DNA of 64,000 bases from NCBI GenBank assembly GCA_016720115.1, contig JADJXT010000001.1, forward strand, positions 1,488,001 to 1,552,000, given 5' to 3'. Source of the DNA: Sphingomonadales bacterium (GTDB lineage: Bacteria; Pseudomonadota; Alphaproteobacteria; Sphingomonadales; Sphingomonadaceae). Positions 8,787 through 16,701 of this stretch are shown one piece after another (positions within the stretch are counted from its first letter, which is position 1; each line of letters opens with the position of its first letter). The position numbers and the translations under genes were made by a program. The notes under the pieces were generated by a model. The model saw only the letters and a list, made by a program, of their open reading frames with translations. It made no database searches and was not told the origin of the DNA.

Positions 8787-9346
8787 GCCTGCCGCGCCTG
8801 TACCTTGCGCCATTCGACCAGTCCGGCAATCGCCAGTGCCAGAAACAGGGCATAGAGGCCCGCCGTCAGATACAACTCTTTCAAGATATAGAGCGGGATC
8901 GAAATGATGTTGACCGCGATCCACCAGTACCAGTTTTCGATCAGCCGTCGCGTCATCAATATCTGCCCCGCAACCGACAGCATCGCCACCGAAGCATCCC
9001 AGAAGGGATAGCTTGCATCGCTGTGATTGGTCATGATCAGGCCCCAGGCAAGTGTGGCAAGGATGGATCCTGCGATCCATGCGCCAAAGCCGTTCGAGGT
9101 CAGCTCCTCGACCACGATTTCGCCCGCTGTCGCCTTGTTGCGGTGCCAGCTCCACCAGCCATAGGCGTTCACCACGACGAAGAAAATCTGCAGCCCGGCA
9201 TCGCTATACAGTTTCGCCTCGCGGAAAATCAGGAAGTAGAGCGAAACCATCGCAATCGCGAAGGGATAGTTCCACACCGACCGGCGGATGATGAGCAGGA
9301 TATTGGCGATGCCGAGCAGTACTGCGGCGATTTCGATCGGTGTCAT
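8783..9346 (-). CDS. pnuC: nicotinamide riboside transporter PnuC
   Basis: This 187-residue polytopic membrane protein has about seven hydrophobic segments. PnuC signatures are RRSVWNYPFA near the first segment, NAYGWWSWH and ENWYWWIAVN, with the tryptophans that line the substrate path in the family. PnuC proteins let nicotinamide riboside diffuse in, trapped by kinase action inside the cell. The gene overlaps its neighbours on both sides by 4 bp (epoxide hydrolase-like gene upstream, kinase downstream), so it is translationally coupled. The thiamine-specific relative PnuT is less likely given the kinase partner. Confidence 0.92.
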   Translation of the reverse strand: MTPIEIAAVLLGIANILLIIRRSVWNYPFAIAMVSLYFLIFREAKLYSDAGLQIFFVVVNAYGWWSWHRNKATAGEIVVEELTSNGFGAWIAGSILATLAWGLIMTNHSDASYPFWDASVAMLSVAGQILMTRRLIENWYWWIAVNIISIPLYILKELYLTAGLYALFLALAIAGLVEWRKVQARQA

Positions 9347-10260
9347 GAAACCGGTTTTTCCAGCCAGTCGTCCAGCAACCGGTTGACCTCTTCCGGGGCA
9401 TCCTGCTGCACCCAGTGCGAGATGCCGGGCAGGCGGTGGACCGTGAGATCAGGCACCCATTCCTCCATCCCGTCGAGCAGGTTGATATCGAGCGCAAGGT
9501 CATTTTCGCCCCAGATCACCAGCGTGGGCGTGTCAACCATCGCATCGCCCACCTCGCGCGCTTCGGGATAGCGTGCCAGTGCGCGGTAATAATTGACCAT
9601 CGACTGCATGGCACCGGGGTTTTGCGCAGCTTTCGCATAGATATCCAGATCACGCGATGGGAAGCGGTCCTTGTTTGCAGCGGTGTTGAAGAAAGCCCCG
9701 CGTACCGCCTTGGCATCATTGGCCAGCATCATCCTCTCCGGCAGCCAGGGCAGTTGGAAGAAGAAGATATACCAGCTCTTTTTCCTTTGCCGCCAATGTT
9801 TGAGTTCGCGCTGTGCGCATTTTGGGTGCGGGACGTTCATGATGACCAGCCGGTCCAGCGGGCGAATTTTCCGGATGGCAAAATTCCAGGCGATCACCGC
9901 GCCCCAATCATGCGCGATTAGCATGATTTCGTCCGCCGGCGCCTCTGCTTTGGCCAGATCGATCAACGCCGCCACATCGGCCATCAGATGGTCCATGCGA
10001 TAGGCCGGAATGCCCGCAGGTTTGGATGATGCGCCATATCCCCGCAAGTTGGGAGCCCAAACGCGCCAGCCTTGCTCCGCCAGTTTGGGCATCTGGTGTC
10101 GCCAGGAGAAATTGAGTTCGGGAAAACCGTGCAGCAGAATTGCGAATTTCCGCGATTTCGGCGCGCCCGCCTCCGCCAGTTCGAAGCGCAGGCCGTTTGT
10201 ATCGACAAAACGCTGGCGGATGCCCGAAGCCTCGTCAGCAACCCACGAAAATTCCGTCAT
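9343..10260 (-). CDS. epoxide hydrolase-like alpha/beta hydrolase
   Basis: The start at 10260 follows a strong GGAGGAG site and gives 305 residues. The features are those of epoxide hydrolases and haloalkane dehalogenases: oxyanion motif HGFPE, nucleophile Asp118 in AHDWGAV, an acid region in WGENDLAL and a catalytic histidine in GISHWVQ. An aspartate rather than serine at the elbow separates it from esterases. It is the first gene of the operon leading to pnuC, the NadR-like kinase and lepA; a link to NAD metabolism is not obvious. It is divergent from phaC across about 140 bp. The substrate is unknown. Confidence 0.88.
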   Translation of the reverse strand: MTEFSWVADEASGIRQRFVDTNGLRFELAEAGAPKSRKFAILLHGFPELNFSWRHQMPKLAEQGWRVWAPNLRGYGASSKPAGIPAYRMDHLMADVAALIDLAKAEAPADEIMLIAHDWGAVIAWNFAIRKIRPLDRLVIMNVPHPKCAQRELKHWRQRKKSWYIFFFQLPWLPERMMLANDAKAVRGAFFNTAANKDRFPSRDLDIYAKAAQNPGAMQSMVNYYRALARYPEAREVGDAMVDTPTLVIWGENDLALDINLLDGMEEWVPDLTVHRLPGISHWVQQDAPEEVNRLLDDWLEKPVS

Positions 10261-10401
10261 TGTTTTGGCTCCTCCCAAATCGAAAACGGCATATCTGCGT
10301 GGCTGCAACGCGTCCAGACGAAACGATATCCATCATCGATGATTGACGTTGTTCGCGCGAAGTGCAATTTCTTTGCATGAGGAAGAGGAGAGGTTGCTGA
10401 G

Positions 10402-12141
10402 ATGGCCGAAAAGACAGCAAAAGCAAAATCAGGCAGTGGCAAGAAAAAAGGCTTGGGTTCAATTCCTGAAACCGCATTCGATGCGGCGAATGATGCGACC
10501 ATGGCACTGGGGCCGCTGGCAGGCCTCGCGCGCGAGGATTTTGCAGGCGCAATCGGTGCAATGCTGCGTCAGACTGCGGCCAATCCGAACAGTGCATTCA
10601 AGGCGATGTCGGGGCTCACCGAAGATGCGGTGAAAATCATGACCGGAAAGTCTGATCTGGCACCCGACCCCAAGGACAAGCGCTTCATGGACCCTGCCTG
10701 GACCTTCAATCCATTTTTCAAGGCGGGCGCACAATATTATCTGGCAGTGCAAAAGGGCATCAAGGGCTGGATCGAGGATCTGGAACTCGACGCGCTCGAG
10801 CGGGATCGCGCCAATTTCGTCAGCCAGATGGTCATAGATGCACTTGCGCCGACAAATAGCCTGATCGGCAACCCGACCGCGCAGAAACGGCTTGTGGACT
10901 CGGGCGGGCTCAGCCTCATCAAGGGGCTGCAAAATGCCTATAACGACATGGTTCACAATGACGGCATGGTCAGCCAGGTAAACAAAAAGCCCTTCAAGCT
11001 TGGCGAGAACATCGCCACGACGTCAGGCAAGGTCGTTTATCGTAACGAGATATTCGAACTGATCCAATACGCGTCAGCGACGGAAGAGGTGTACGCGATT
11101 CCGCAGCTTACTATCCCGCCGCAGATCAACAAGATGTACATCAACGATCTGTCCCCGGAAAAGAGTATCATCAAATGGCAGGTCGCGCACGGTTTCCAGA
11201 CCTTCGTGATCAGCTGGCGCAACCCGACGCACGATCAGGGCGTGTGGGGGATGGGCGATTATATCGACGCATGCCGCAAGGCAGTCGATATCATTTGCGA
11301 GATCACCGGCAGCGACAAGGTGAATGTATCGGGCGGCTGTTCGGGCGGGCAAACCATGTCGGTGCTGTGCTCGCGCATGGCTGCCGACGGAGATGACCGG
11401 ATCAACGCTATCACCATGATGGTGTGCGTGCTGGAACCAAAGCCGGGCGATACCGAAGCAAGTTCGCTGGTGTCGCACAACGGCATCACCCTTGCAAAGC
11501 AGCGTGCGGCGAAGAAGGGCGTGATCGAAGGCAGCAGTCTGGCGCGCGGTTTTGCATGGTTGCGGCCCAATGACCTTATCTGGAACTATGTCATCAACAA
11601 TTATTTGCTCGGCGAAGACCCGCCAGCGTTCGACATCCTTTTCTGGAATGCCGATGCCACCAACCTTTCCGCCAGCCTGCTGGGGGATTTCCTCGAACTG
11701 TTTGAGGCAAATGCCTATGCGCAGCCGGGCACGTTCGACATTGCGGGCCACACGCTGGATTTGACCAAAGTGAAAGGCGATATGTTCATCCTGGGTGGTA
11801 CGACCGACCACATTACACCGTGGCAGGCATGCTATCGTTCGACCCAGTTGTTCGGTTCGAAGAATGTCGAATTCATACTCAGCCAGGCCGGGCATATGCA
11901 GGCGATCCTTAATCCGCCGGGCAACCCCAAGGCCAAATATTGGCGGAACACAAAGGGTAAGCCGCCTGCGGATGTGAAGCAGTGGATGAAGGGCGCAGAT
12001 GAAAATTCTGGCAGCTGGTGGCCTTTCTGGACCGAATGGCTGGCCGAGCGTTCGGGCAAGAAGATAAAGGCGCCGTCAGCTTGCGGAAGCAAATCGCACC
12101 CGCCGATGGAGAATGCACCGGGATTGTACGTGCTTGATTGA
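10402..12141 (+). CDS. phaC: poly(3-hydroxyalkanoate) synthase, class II-like
   Basis: Polymerises hydroxyacyl-CoA into intracellular polyester granules. The 579-residue protein has a lysine-rich N-terminus (KKKG), then the PhaC N-domain, then an alpha/beta fold with nucleophile Cys313 in GGCSGG, Asp469 (GGTTDHITPW) and His498 (SQAGHMQ). The box GGCSGG and the block SWRNPT resemble the medium-chain-length class II enzymes of pseudomonads (GACSGG) more than the GYCxGG of class I enzymes. PhaZ follows 83 bp downstream on the same strand. No phaA, phaB, phasin or phaR is visible. Substrate class is inference from motif similarity. Confidence 0.93.
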   Translation: MAEKTAKAKSGSGKKKGLGSIPETAFDAANDATMALGPLAGLAREDFAGAIGAMLRQTAANPNSAFKAMSGLTEDAVKIMTGKSDLAPDPKDKRFMDPAWTFNPFFKAGAQYYLAVQKGIKGWIEDLELDALERDRANFVSQMVIDALAPTNSLIGNPTAQKRLVDSGGLSLIKGLQNAYNDMVHNDGMVSQVNKKPFKLGENIATTSGKVVYRNEIFELIQYASATEEVYAIPQLTIPPQINKMYINDLSPEKSIIKWQVAHGFQTFVISWRNPTHDQGVWGMGDYIDACRKAVDIICEITGSDKVNVSGGCSGGQTMSVLCSRMAADGDDRINAITMMVCVLEPKPGDTEASSLVSHNGITLAKQRAAKKGVIEGSSLARGFAWLRPNDLIWNYVINNYLLGEDPPAFDILFWNADATNLSASLLGDFLELFEANAYAQPGTFDIAGHTLDLTKVKGDMFILGGTTDHITPWQACYRSTQLFGSKNVEFILSQAGHMQAILNPPGNPKAKYWRNTKGKPPADVKQWMKGADENSGSWWPFWTEWLAERSGKKIKAPSACGSKSHPPMENAPGLYVLD

Positions 12142-12224
12142 CGCTTGCGTAAAGTGCGGCACAAGCTATGCTGCGCTGCAACATGAAATATGCCCGCGGG
12201 GCCAGGGCTAGCAGGGGGACAAAT

Positions 12225-13058
12225 ATGAGCGAGGGACGCGAGCCGCGTTTCAGCATGGAGCAGGTTGACGGGCGCAACCTGCGCGTTGCGCACTGGAAGG
12301 CTGAGAGCAAGACTAAAAAGTTGCCGCTGCTGTTCTTCAACGGCATTGGCGCAAATATCGAAGCGATGGCGCCACTGGCGCACATGTTGTCTGACCGTGA
12401 TTTTCTGACCTTTGACATGCCGGGGGTAGGGGGATCGCCTGAGCCGATGGTGCCTTACAATGCCTGGATGATGGGGCGGATATCCGAGCAATTGCTCGAC
12501 CGGTATGACATGACGCAGGTCGACGTAATGGGCGTCAGCTGGGGCGGCGCGATGGCCCAGCAATTCACGTTGCAAAACGGCCCGCGCGTCAACCGGCTGA
12601 TCCTTGCGGCGACCACGGCAGGGATGCTGATGGTTCCCGGCAATCCCAAGGCGCTGATCAAGATGGCCGACCCGCGCCGCTACATCGATCCTGATTTCAT
12701 GCGCAAGCATTTCAACACTTTATATGGCGGCACCGATGATGGTTCGGAAGGCCATATCGGGCGTATCAAGCCGCCGTCAAAGACCGGCTATTTCTACCAG
12801 CTACTCGCGATGCTCGGTTGGACGAGCGCGCCTTTCCTTCCCTTCATGAAGCACGACACGCTGATCATGATGGGCGGCGACGATCAGATCGTGCCGGTCG
12901 CCAATGGCCATTTCCTGAAAATGCTGATCCCCAATAGCGAGTTGTTCGTCATTGATGATGGCGGACATCTGTTCATGCTCAGCCATGTCGAGGAGAGCAT
13001 CGGGGCAATCCGCGAATTTCTGGATCGCCCCAAGGTTGCACGCCAAAAGGCGGCCTAG
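12225..13058 (+). CDS. phaZ: intracellular PHA depolymerase-like alpha/beta hydrolase
   Basis: From ATG 12225, preceded by AGGGGG, the protein has 277 residues. It follows the pseudomonad medium-chain-length PHA depolymerase closely: LLFFNGIGAN, FDMPGVGGS, the elbow GVSWGGAMAQQF with Ser105, ATTAGMLMVPG, LGWTSAPF, GGDDQIVP and the catalytic histidine in IDDGGHLF. It would release hydroxyacids from granules made by the neighbouring PhaC. The TAG stop coincides with the left end of an inverted repeat filling the gap to the next gene. Function by family resemblance and context is well supported; polymer specificity is inferred. Confidence 0.88.
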   Translation: MSEGREPRFSMEQVDGRNLRVAHWKAESKTKKLPLLFFNGIGANIEAMAPLAHMLSDRDFLTFDMPGVGGSPEPMVPYNAWMMGRISEQLLDRYDMTQVDVMGVSWGGAMAQQFTLQNGPRVNRLILAATTAGMLMVPGNPKALIKMADPRRYIDPDFMRKHFNTLYGGTDDGSEGHIGRIKPPSKTGYFYQLLAMLGWTSAPFLPFMKHDTLIMMGGDDQIVPVANGHFLKMLIPNSELFVIDDGGHLFMLSHVEESIGAIREFLDRPKVARQKAA

Positions 13059-13192
13059 AGTTTGTCCTGTTTGGATTGAAACTGAACCGTAGCCCTGGGC
13101 CTGTCGAAGGGCGCTTCAAAGCTCAGCGCAAACATTGAGGCGTGCTTCGACAGGCTCAGCACTACGGCTCTATTTAAACAGGACAAATTCTA
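13056..13192. repeat. inverted-repeat element spanning two convergent stop codons
   Basis: The left end TAGAGTTTGTCCTGTTT is mirrored at the right by AAACAGGACAAATTCTA. Inside, CCGTAGCCC-GGGCCTGTCGAAG (from 13087) is mirrored by CTTCGACAGGCTCAGCACTACGG (to 13167). The terminal TAG and CTA are the stop codons of the depolymerase (+) and the methyltransferase (-). The inner part belongs to the same dispersed family as 28098-28205. As RNA it would fold into a long stem and could act as a bidirectional terminator. Confidence 0.8.
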
Positions 13193-13927
13193 ACCCCGCT
13201 TTGCGGTTTCCTTGCAGGTTTTGATGGCTGCCGGGGCAGGGGCATTGTCCTTGCGTTCAAAACGGGCGAAGTAGGCGCCGACCTCTGGCCGCTCGGCAAA
13301 TTCCATCAGACGGTATCCGACCGCCTCAAACTCGCAGAAAAGCAGTTTTGGCGGAATCCCGTGCTGCTTGGTTGCCCTGTCACGGTCAACCACGATGACT
13401 TGCCCACCTGCTTTGAGTGCGCTGCGCAGGCGCCATATGAAGGCATAGGGTTCAGTCACCTCATGGTACATGTGCACCATGAAGACGCGGTCAAAACTGT
13501 TTGCCGGCAAACGCGGATCATCGACGCCGCCTTCCTTGATCGCAACATTGTCCAGCCGTTCGCGTGAGATGCGCTCGCCCAATCGATCAAGCGCGCCGCG
13601 GTTGATGTCCTGCGCCAGCACACGGCCCTTGTCTCCGACTCGCTCCGCCAGACGGACGGTATAATAACCCTCACCAGCACCAATATCGGCAACCGTCATT
13701 CCCGGCTCGATCGATGCCCAGTTCATCAGCTTCGTGGCCTCGCCTGCCTCGTCGCGGGCGGCCTCTGTTGAGAATTGCGTGTCGCCGGTCTGTGAAACAG
13801 CCCGATCCGCGCGTGGGAACTCCCGTGAAGCTTCAGGGCGGTCGTCCTGTTTTTCGGCCCGTTTGCATGCGGGAGTCACCAGTAGCAATGCCGTCGCCGC
13901 AAACAGGATTGGAAACTTTGCAATCAT
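13190..13927 (-). CDS. exported lipoprotein with class I SAM methyltransferase fold
   Basis: From ATG 13927 this is a 245-residue protein. The N-terminus (MIAKFPILFAATALLLVT, then PAC) is a lipoprotein signal with a lipobox cysteine at residue 21. The remainder is a class I methyltransferase fold: motif I ADIGAGEGYYT, acidic residue in AQDIN, then FDRVFMVHMYHEV and QVIVVDRD. It resembles predicted exported methyltransferases found in several proteobacteria. SAM is a cytoplasmic cofactor, so an exported enzyme is puzzling; it may bind another ligand. An upstream in-frame start at 13993 gives no credible signal. Confidence 0.82.
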   Translation of the reverse strand: MIAKFPILFAATALLLVTPACKRAEKQDDRPEASREFPRADRAVSQTGDTQFSTEAARDEAGEATKLMNWASIEPGMTVADIGAGEGYYTVRLAERVGDKGRVLAQDINRGALDRLGERISRERLDNVAIKEGGVDDPRLPANSFDRVFMVHMYHEVTEPYAFIWRLRSALKAGGQVIVVDRDRATKQHGIPPKLLFCEFEAVGYRLMEFAERPEVGAYFARFERKDNAPAPAAIKTCKETAKRG

Positions 13928-14072
13928 ATCGCGAGCATTAGGCGGATAAGAAGCGGGGGAAAAGCGCTTTCCACCGCATTCGCCCGATTGCATTTACATT
14001 CTCGCCGCTTATGCTTCGAATCCGGAGAAGAGGCTGACTTGAAGGTCGGCATGCAAGTGAAGGAGGGAGCGC

Positions 14073-15380
14073 TTGCGTCATATCGCTATCATCGGGTCAG
14101 GCCCCGCAGGATATTATACCGCCGAAGCTGCACAGAAGCAGTTTGGCGACGATGTCCGCGTCGACGTGATCGACCGGCTACCGGTGCCATATGGGCTCAT
14201 CCGTTTCGGCGTTGCGCCCGACCACCAATCGATCAAGGCCGTCTCGCGGCGATATGAAGGTGTGGCGCTTTCAGAAAATGTCCGTTTTGTCGGCAATGTC
14301 ATGGTCGGGAAGGATGTCACCATCGATGAACTTCTCGGGATGTACGATGCGGTGATTCTTGCGACGGGGGCGCCCAATGATCGTGACCTGGGTATTCCCG
14401 GGTCAGAACTGCCGGGTGTGGTCGGAAGTGCGGCCTTTGTCGGTTGGTATAACGGGCACCCGGACTTCGCCGATCTCAAGCCGCCGCTTGCGGGCAAACA
14501 TGTGGTTATCGTCGGCAATGGCAATGTTGCACTCGATGTCGCGCGCATCTTGTCGAAGACCCGGACAGAACTGGGCGGATCGGATATCGTCAGTCACGCG
14601 CTCGACCTGCTCGAAACCGCGAACACCGAAGAGGTTACGATATTGGGCCGTCGAGGCCCGCACCAGATCGCGATGACCCCCAAGGAATTGGGGGAGCTTG
14701 GCCATCTGGAACGTGCGTGCCCCTATGTCGATCGAGCTGATCTGCCCGAAGAGGGCCAAGACATGCTGCTTGAACCCGGCATGCGCAAATCGGTTACTTG
14801 CCTGCGCGAGTTCGCGGCGATCCCGGAAAGCTATCGGGCGACAAAGCCGATTTTGATCGAATTTGATTTCTTTGCGGCCCCTGTGGCGATTGAGGGCGAT
14901 GGCAAGGTCGAGCGGATCATTGTCGAACGCACTGAACTCGACAGCGAATTGCGCAGTCGGGGGACCGGCGAAACCTATGCCATTGATTGCTCAATGGTGG
15001 TTGCCTGTATCGGTTACCAGACGCCCCCAATTGAAGGCGTGCCCTATGAACATGGTCGCGGCCGCTTCGCAAATGTCGAGGGGCGCATCCTGCCGGGACT
15101 TTACTGCGTCGGCTGGGCGCGGCGAGGGCCATCGGGGACTATCGGTACAAACCGGCCCGACGGCTATATGGTGATCGAACAGGTCGCGGCGGATATTGCG
15201 GATGGTTCGGATAAACAGGGGCGGGTAACTCTGGATACGCTACTTGCGCAACGCGGTGTCCAGATCGTCAAGTTCAGCGATTGGAAGAAAATCGAGGAAG
15301 CCGAAATAGCGCAGGCGCGGGAGGGGGCTCCGCGCGAAAAATTCGTGCGTATCGAAGATATGATCAAGGCAGCAAACTGA
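14073..15380 (+). CDS. ferredoxin/adrenodoxin-type NADP+ reductase
   Basis: This 435-residue flavoprotein is of the adrenodoxin reductase/FprA family, which passes electrons from NADPH to ferredoxin for P450s or Fe-S biogenesis. An FAD-binding GSGPAGYYTAE lies at the N-terminus, followed by VPYGLIRFGVAPDH, the NADP-binding VGNGNVALDVAR, LGRRGP, and the C-terminal WARRGPSGTIGTNR. Translation starts at TTG 14073, preceded by AAGGAGGGA at ideal spacing; there is no better ATG. It is not in an obvious operon, and no ferredoxin or P450 gene is nearby. Confidence 0.93.
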   Translation: MRHIAIIGSGPAGYYTAEAAQKQFGDDVRVDVIDRLPVPYGLIRFGVAPDHQSIKAVSRRYEGVALSENVRFVGNVMVGKDVTIDELLGMYDAVILATGAPNDRDLGIPGSELPGVVGSAAFVGWYNGHPDFADLKPPLAGKHVVIVGNGNVALDVARILSKTRTELGGSDIVSHALDLLETANTEEVTILGRRGPHQIAMTPKELGELGHLERACPYVDRADLPEEGQDMLLEPGMRKSVTCLREFAAIPESYRATKPILIEFDFFAAPVAIEGDGKVERIIVERTELDSELRSRGTGETYAIDCSMVVACIGYQTPPIEGVPYEHGRGRFANVEGRILPGLYCVGWARRGPSGTIGTNRPDGYMVIEQVAADIADGSDKQGRVTLDTLLAQRGVQIVKFSDWKKIEEAEIAQAREGAPREKFVRIEDMIKAAN

Positions 15381-15383
15381 TCT

Positions 15384-16667
15384 CTAAATGGCCAGCGAAA
15401 TGGCGTGGATCACAAGGCCTGCAATGCCGCCGACCAGCGTGCCATTGATACGAATGAATTGCAGGTCGCTGCCTACCGCATTTTCCACGCGATCGGTTAT
15501 GGTGGAGCTGTTCCAGCCGCCTATGGTGTCAGACACCAAAGAGACGATCTGGTCACCGTAATTTTCGGTGGTGCCAACAATTGCCCGCCGGGCAAAACGA
15601 TTGATCTGGCGCTTCAGCCGTTCGTCTTCCTGTAGGGTTGTTCCCAATTTGGTCAATGCGTCTCCGAAACTGCCGGCGAGAGCGGCGTCAGGATTGCGTG
15701 CAGCCTTTAGCAAGGCATCGCGGCCCTGGCCCCACAGACCGTCTATCCACTTTGCGAAGGCAGGGTTTTTGAGCAGTTCCTGCTTCCAGTGATTGACCTT
15801 GGCCTGCATTTCCTTGTCGTGGCGCAGACTATAGGCGAGCTTTTCCAGGCCCTCTTCGCCTTTTTCGCGCAAGGGATGGTCAGGGTCTTCGGCCATGTCG
15901 CCCAGCAGCTTGTCGAGACCTGAAACAATGGCATTGGCCAGCCGATCGTCGAGCCCGGTCCAGCGCATGATGGTACCGGCGCGTTCCTCGACCATTGCGC
16001 GGATGATATGTTCGTTGGCTTCCAGCGTCTTGGCCGCCCAGGCGATGATGCCATCCAGAACCGGTAAATGCCGACGCTCTTTTATCATCGCCGCCAGCAA
16101 TTGTCCGAGTAGCGGCGCAATATCGAGCTTGCCGAGTTGAGTGCGGACGGCGCCTTTGGCAATGCCGCCGAGCCTCTCGTCATCCAGCGATTCCACAATA
16201 TCGCCGAGCAGGCGTGAGGCACCCATCCGCATCCGGCCTTCGCCAGATCCGGGTGTCGTGAGGAAACGGCCCATAGCGCCGGCCACGTCCATATTGCGAA
16301 CACGCCGCGCGACGATCTTGGTCGTCAGGAAGTTCGAGCGAAGGAAAGCTGCGAGCGTGAATCCGATGCGTTCCTTGTTATTAGGTATGATTGCCGTATG
16401 CGGGATGGGAATACCCAGCGGATGACGAAACAGCGCGGTGACCGCAAACCAATCAGCCAGTCCTCCAACCATGCCCGCTTCCGCAAAGGCGACAAGGAAA
16501 CCCCAATGGGGGTGGAAACTCCTCTCCAGATGCAGACCTGCCACAAACAACACGGCCATGAGCGCAAGCAACGCCGTCGCGATGCGGCGCATCTTACTCA
16601 GCTCCGCATCACGCCAGTCATAGCGTTCGCGTTCTGCCTGGTTAAGCTGGCTGACCGATTTTACCAT
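15384..16667 (-). CDS. DUF445 family membrane protein
   Basis: This 427-residue protein matches the DUF445/YjiN family. An N-terminal transmembrane segment (RRIATALLALMAVLFVAGL) is followed by the conserved block EAGMVGGLADWFAVTALFR and HPLGIPIPHTAIIPNNK, a long helical middle, and a C-terminal hydrophobic hairpin (IRINGTLVGGIAGLVIHAI). The function is not established; inner-membrane location is expected. Its stop is 3 bp from the stop of the ferredoxin reductase gene (convergent). It lies 34 bp downstream of the RND permease on the same strand, so it could be the last gene of that transcript. Confidence 0.87.
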   Translation of the reverse strand: MVKSVSQLNQAERERYDWRDAELSKMRRIATALLALMAVLFVAGLHLERSFHPHWGFLVAFAEAGMVGGLADWFAVTALFRHPLGIPIPHTAIIPNNKERIGFTLAAFLRSNFLTTKIVARRVRNMDVAGAMGRFLTTPGSGEGRMRMGASRLLGDIVESLDDERLGGIAKGAVRTQLGKLDIAPLLGQLLAAMIKERRHLPVLDGIIAWAAKTLEANEHIIRAMVEERAGTIMRWTGLDDRLANAIVSGLDKLLGDMAEDPDHPLREKGEEGLEKLAYSLRHDKEMQAKVNHWKQELLKNPAFAKWIDGLWGQGRDALLKAARNPDAALAGSFGDALTKLGTTLQEDERLKRQINRFARRAIVGTTENYGDQIVSLVSDTIGGWNSSTITDRVENAVGSDLQFIRINGTLVGGIAGLVIHAISLAI

Positions 16668-16701
16668 TCAAGCAACCGCCTAGCGCGCTTAGCGGGCAAA
16701 G

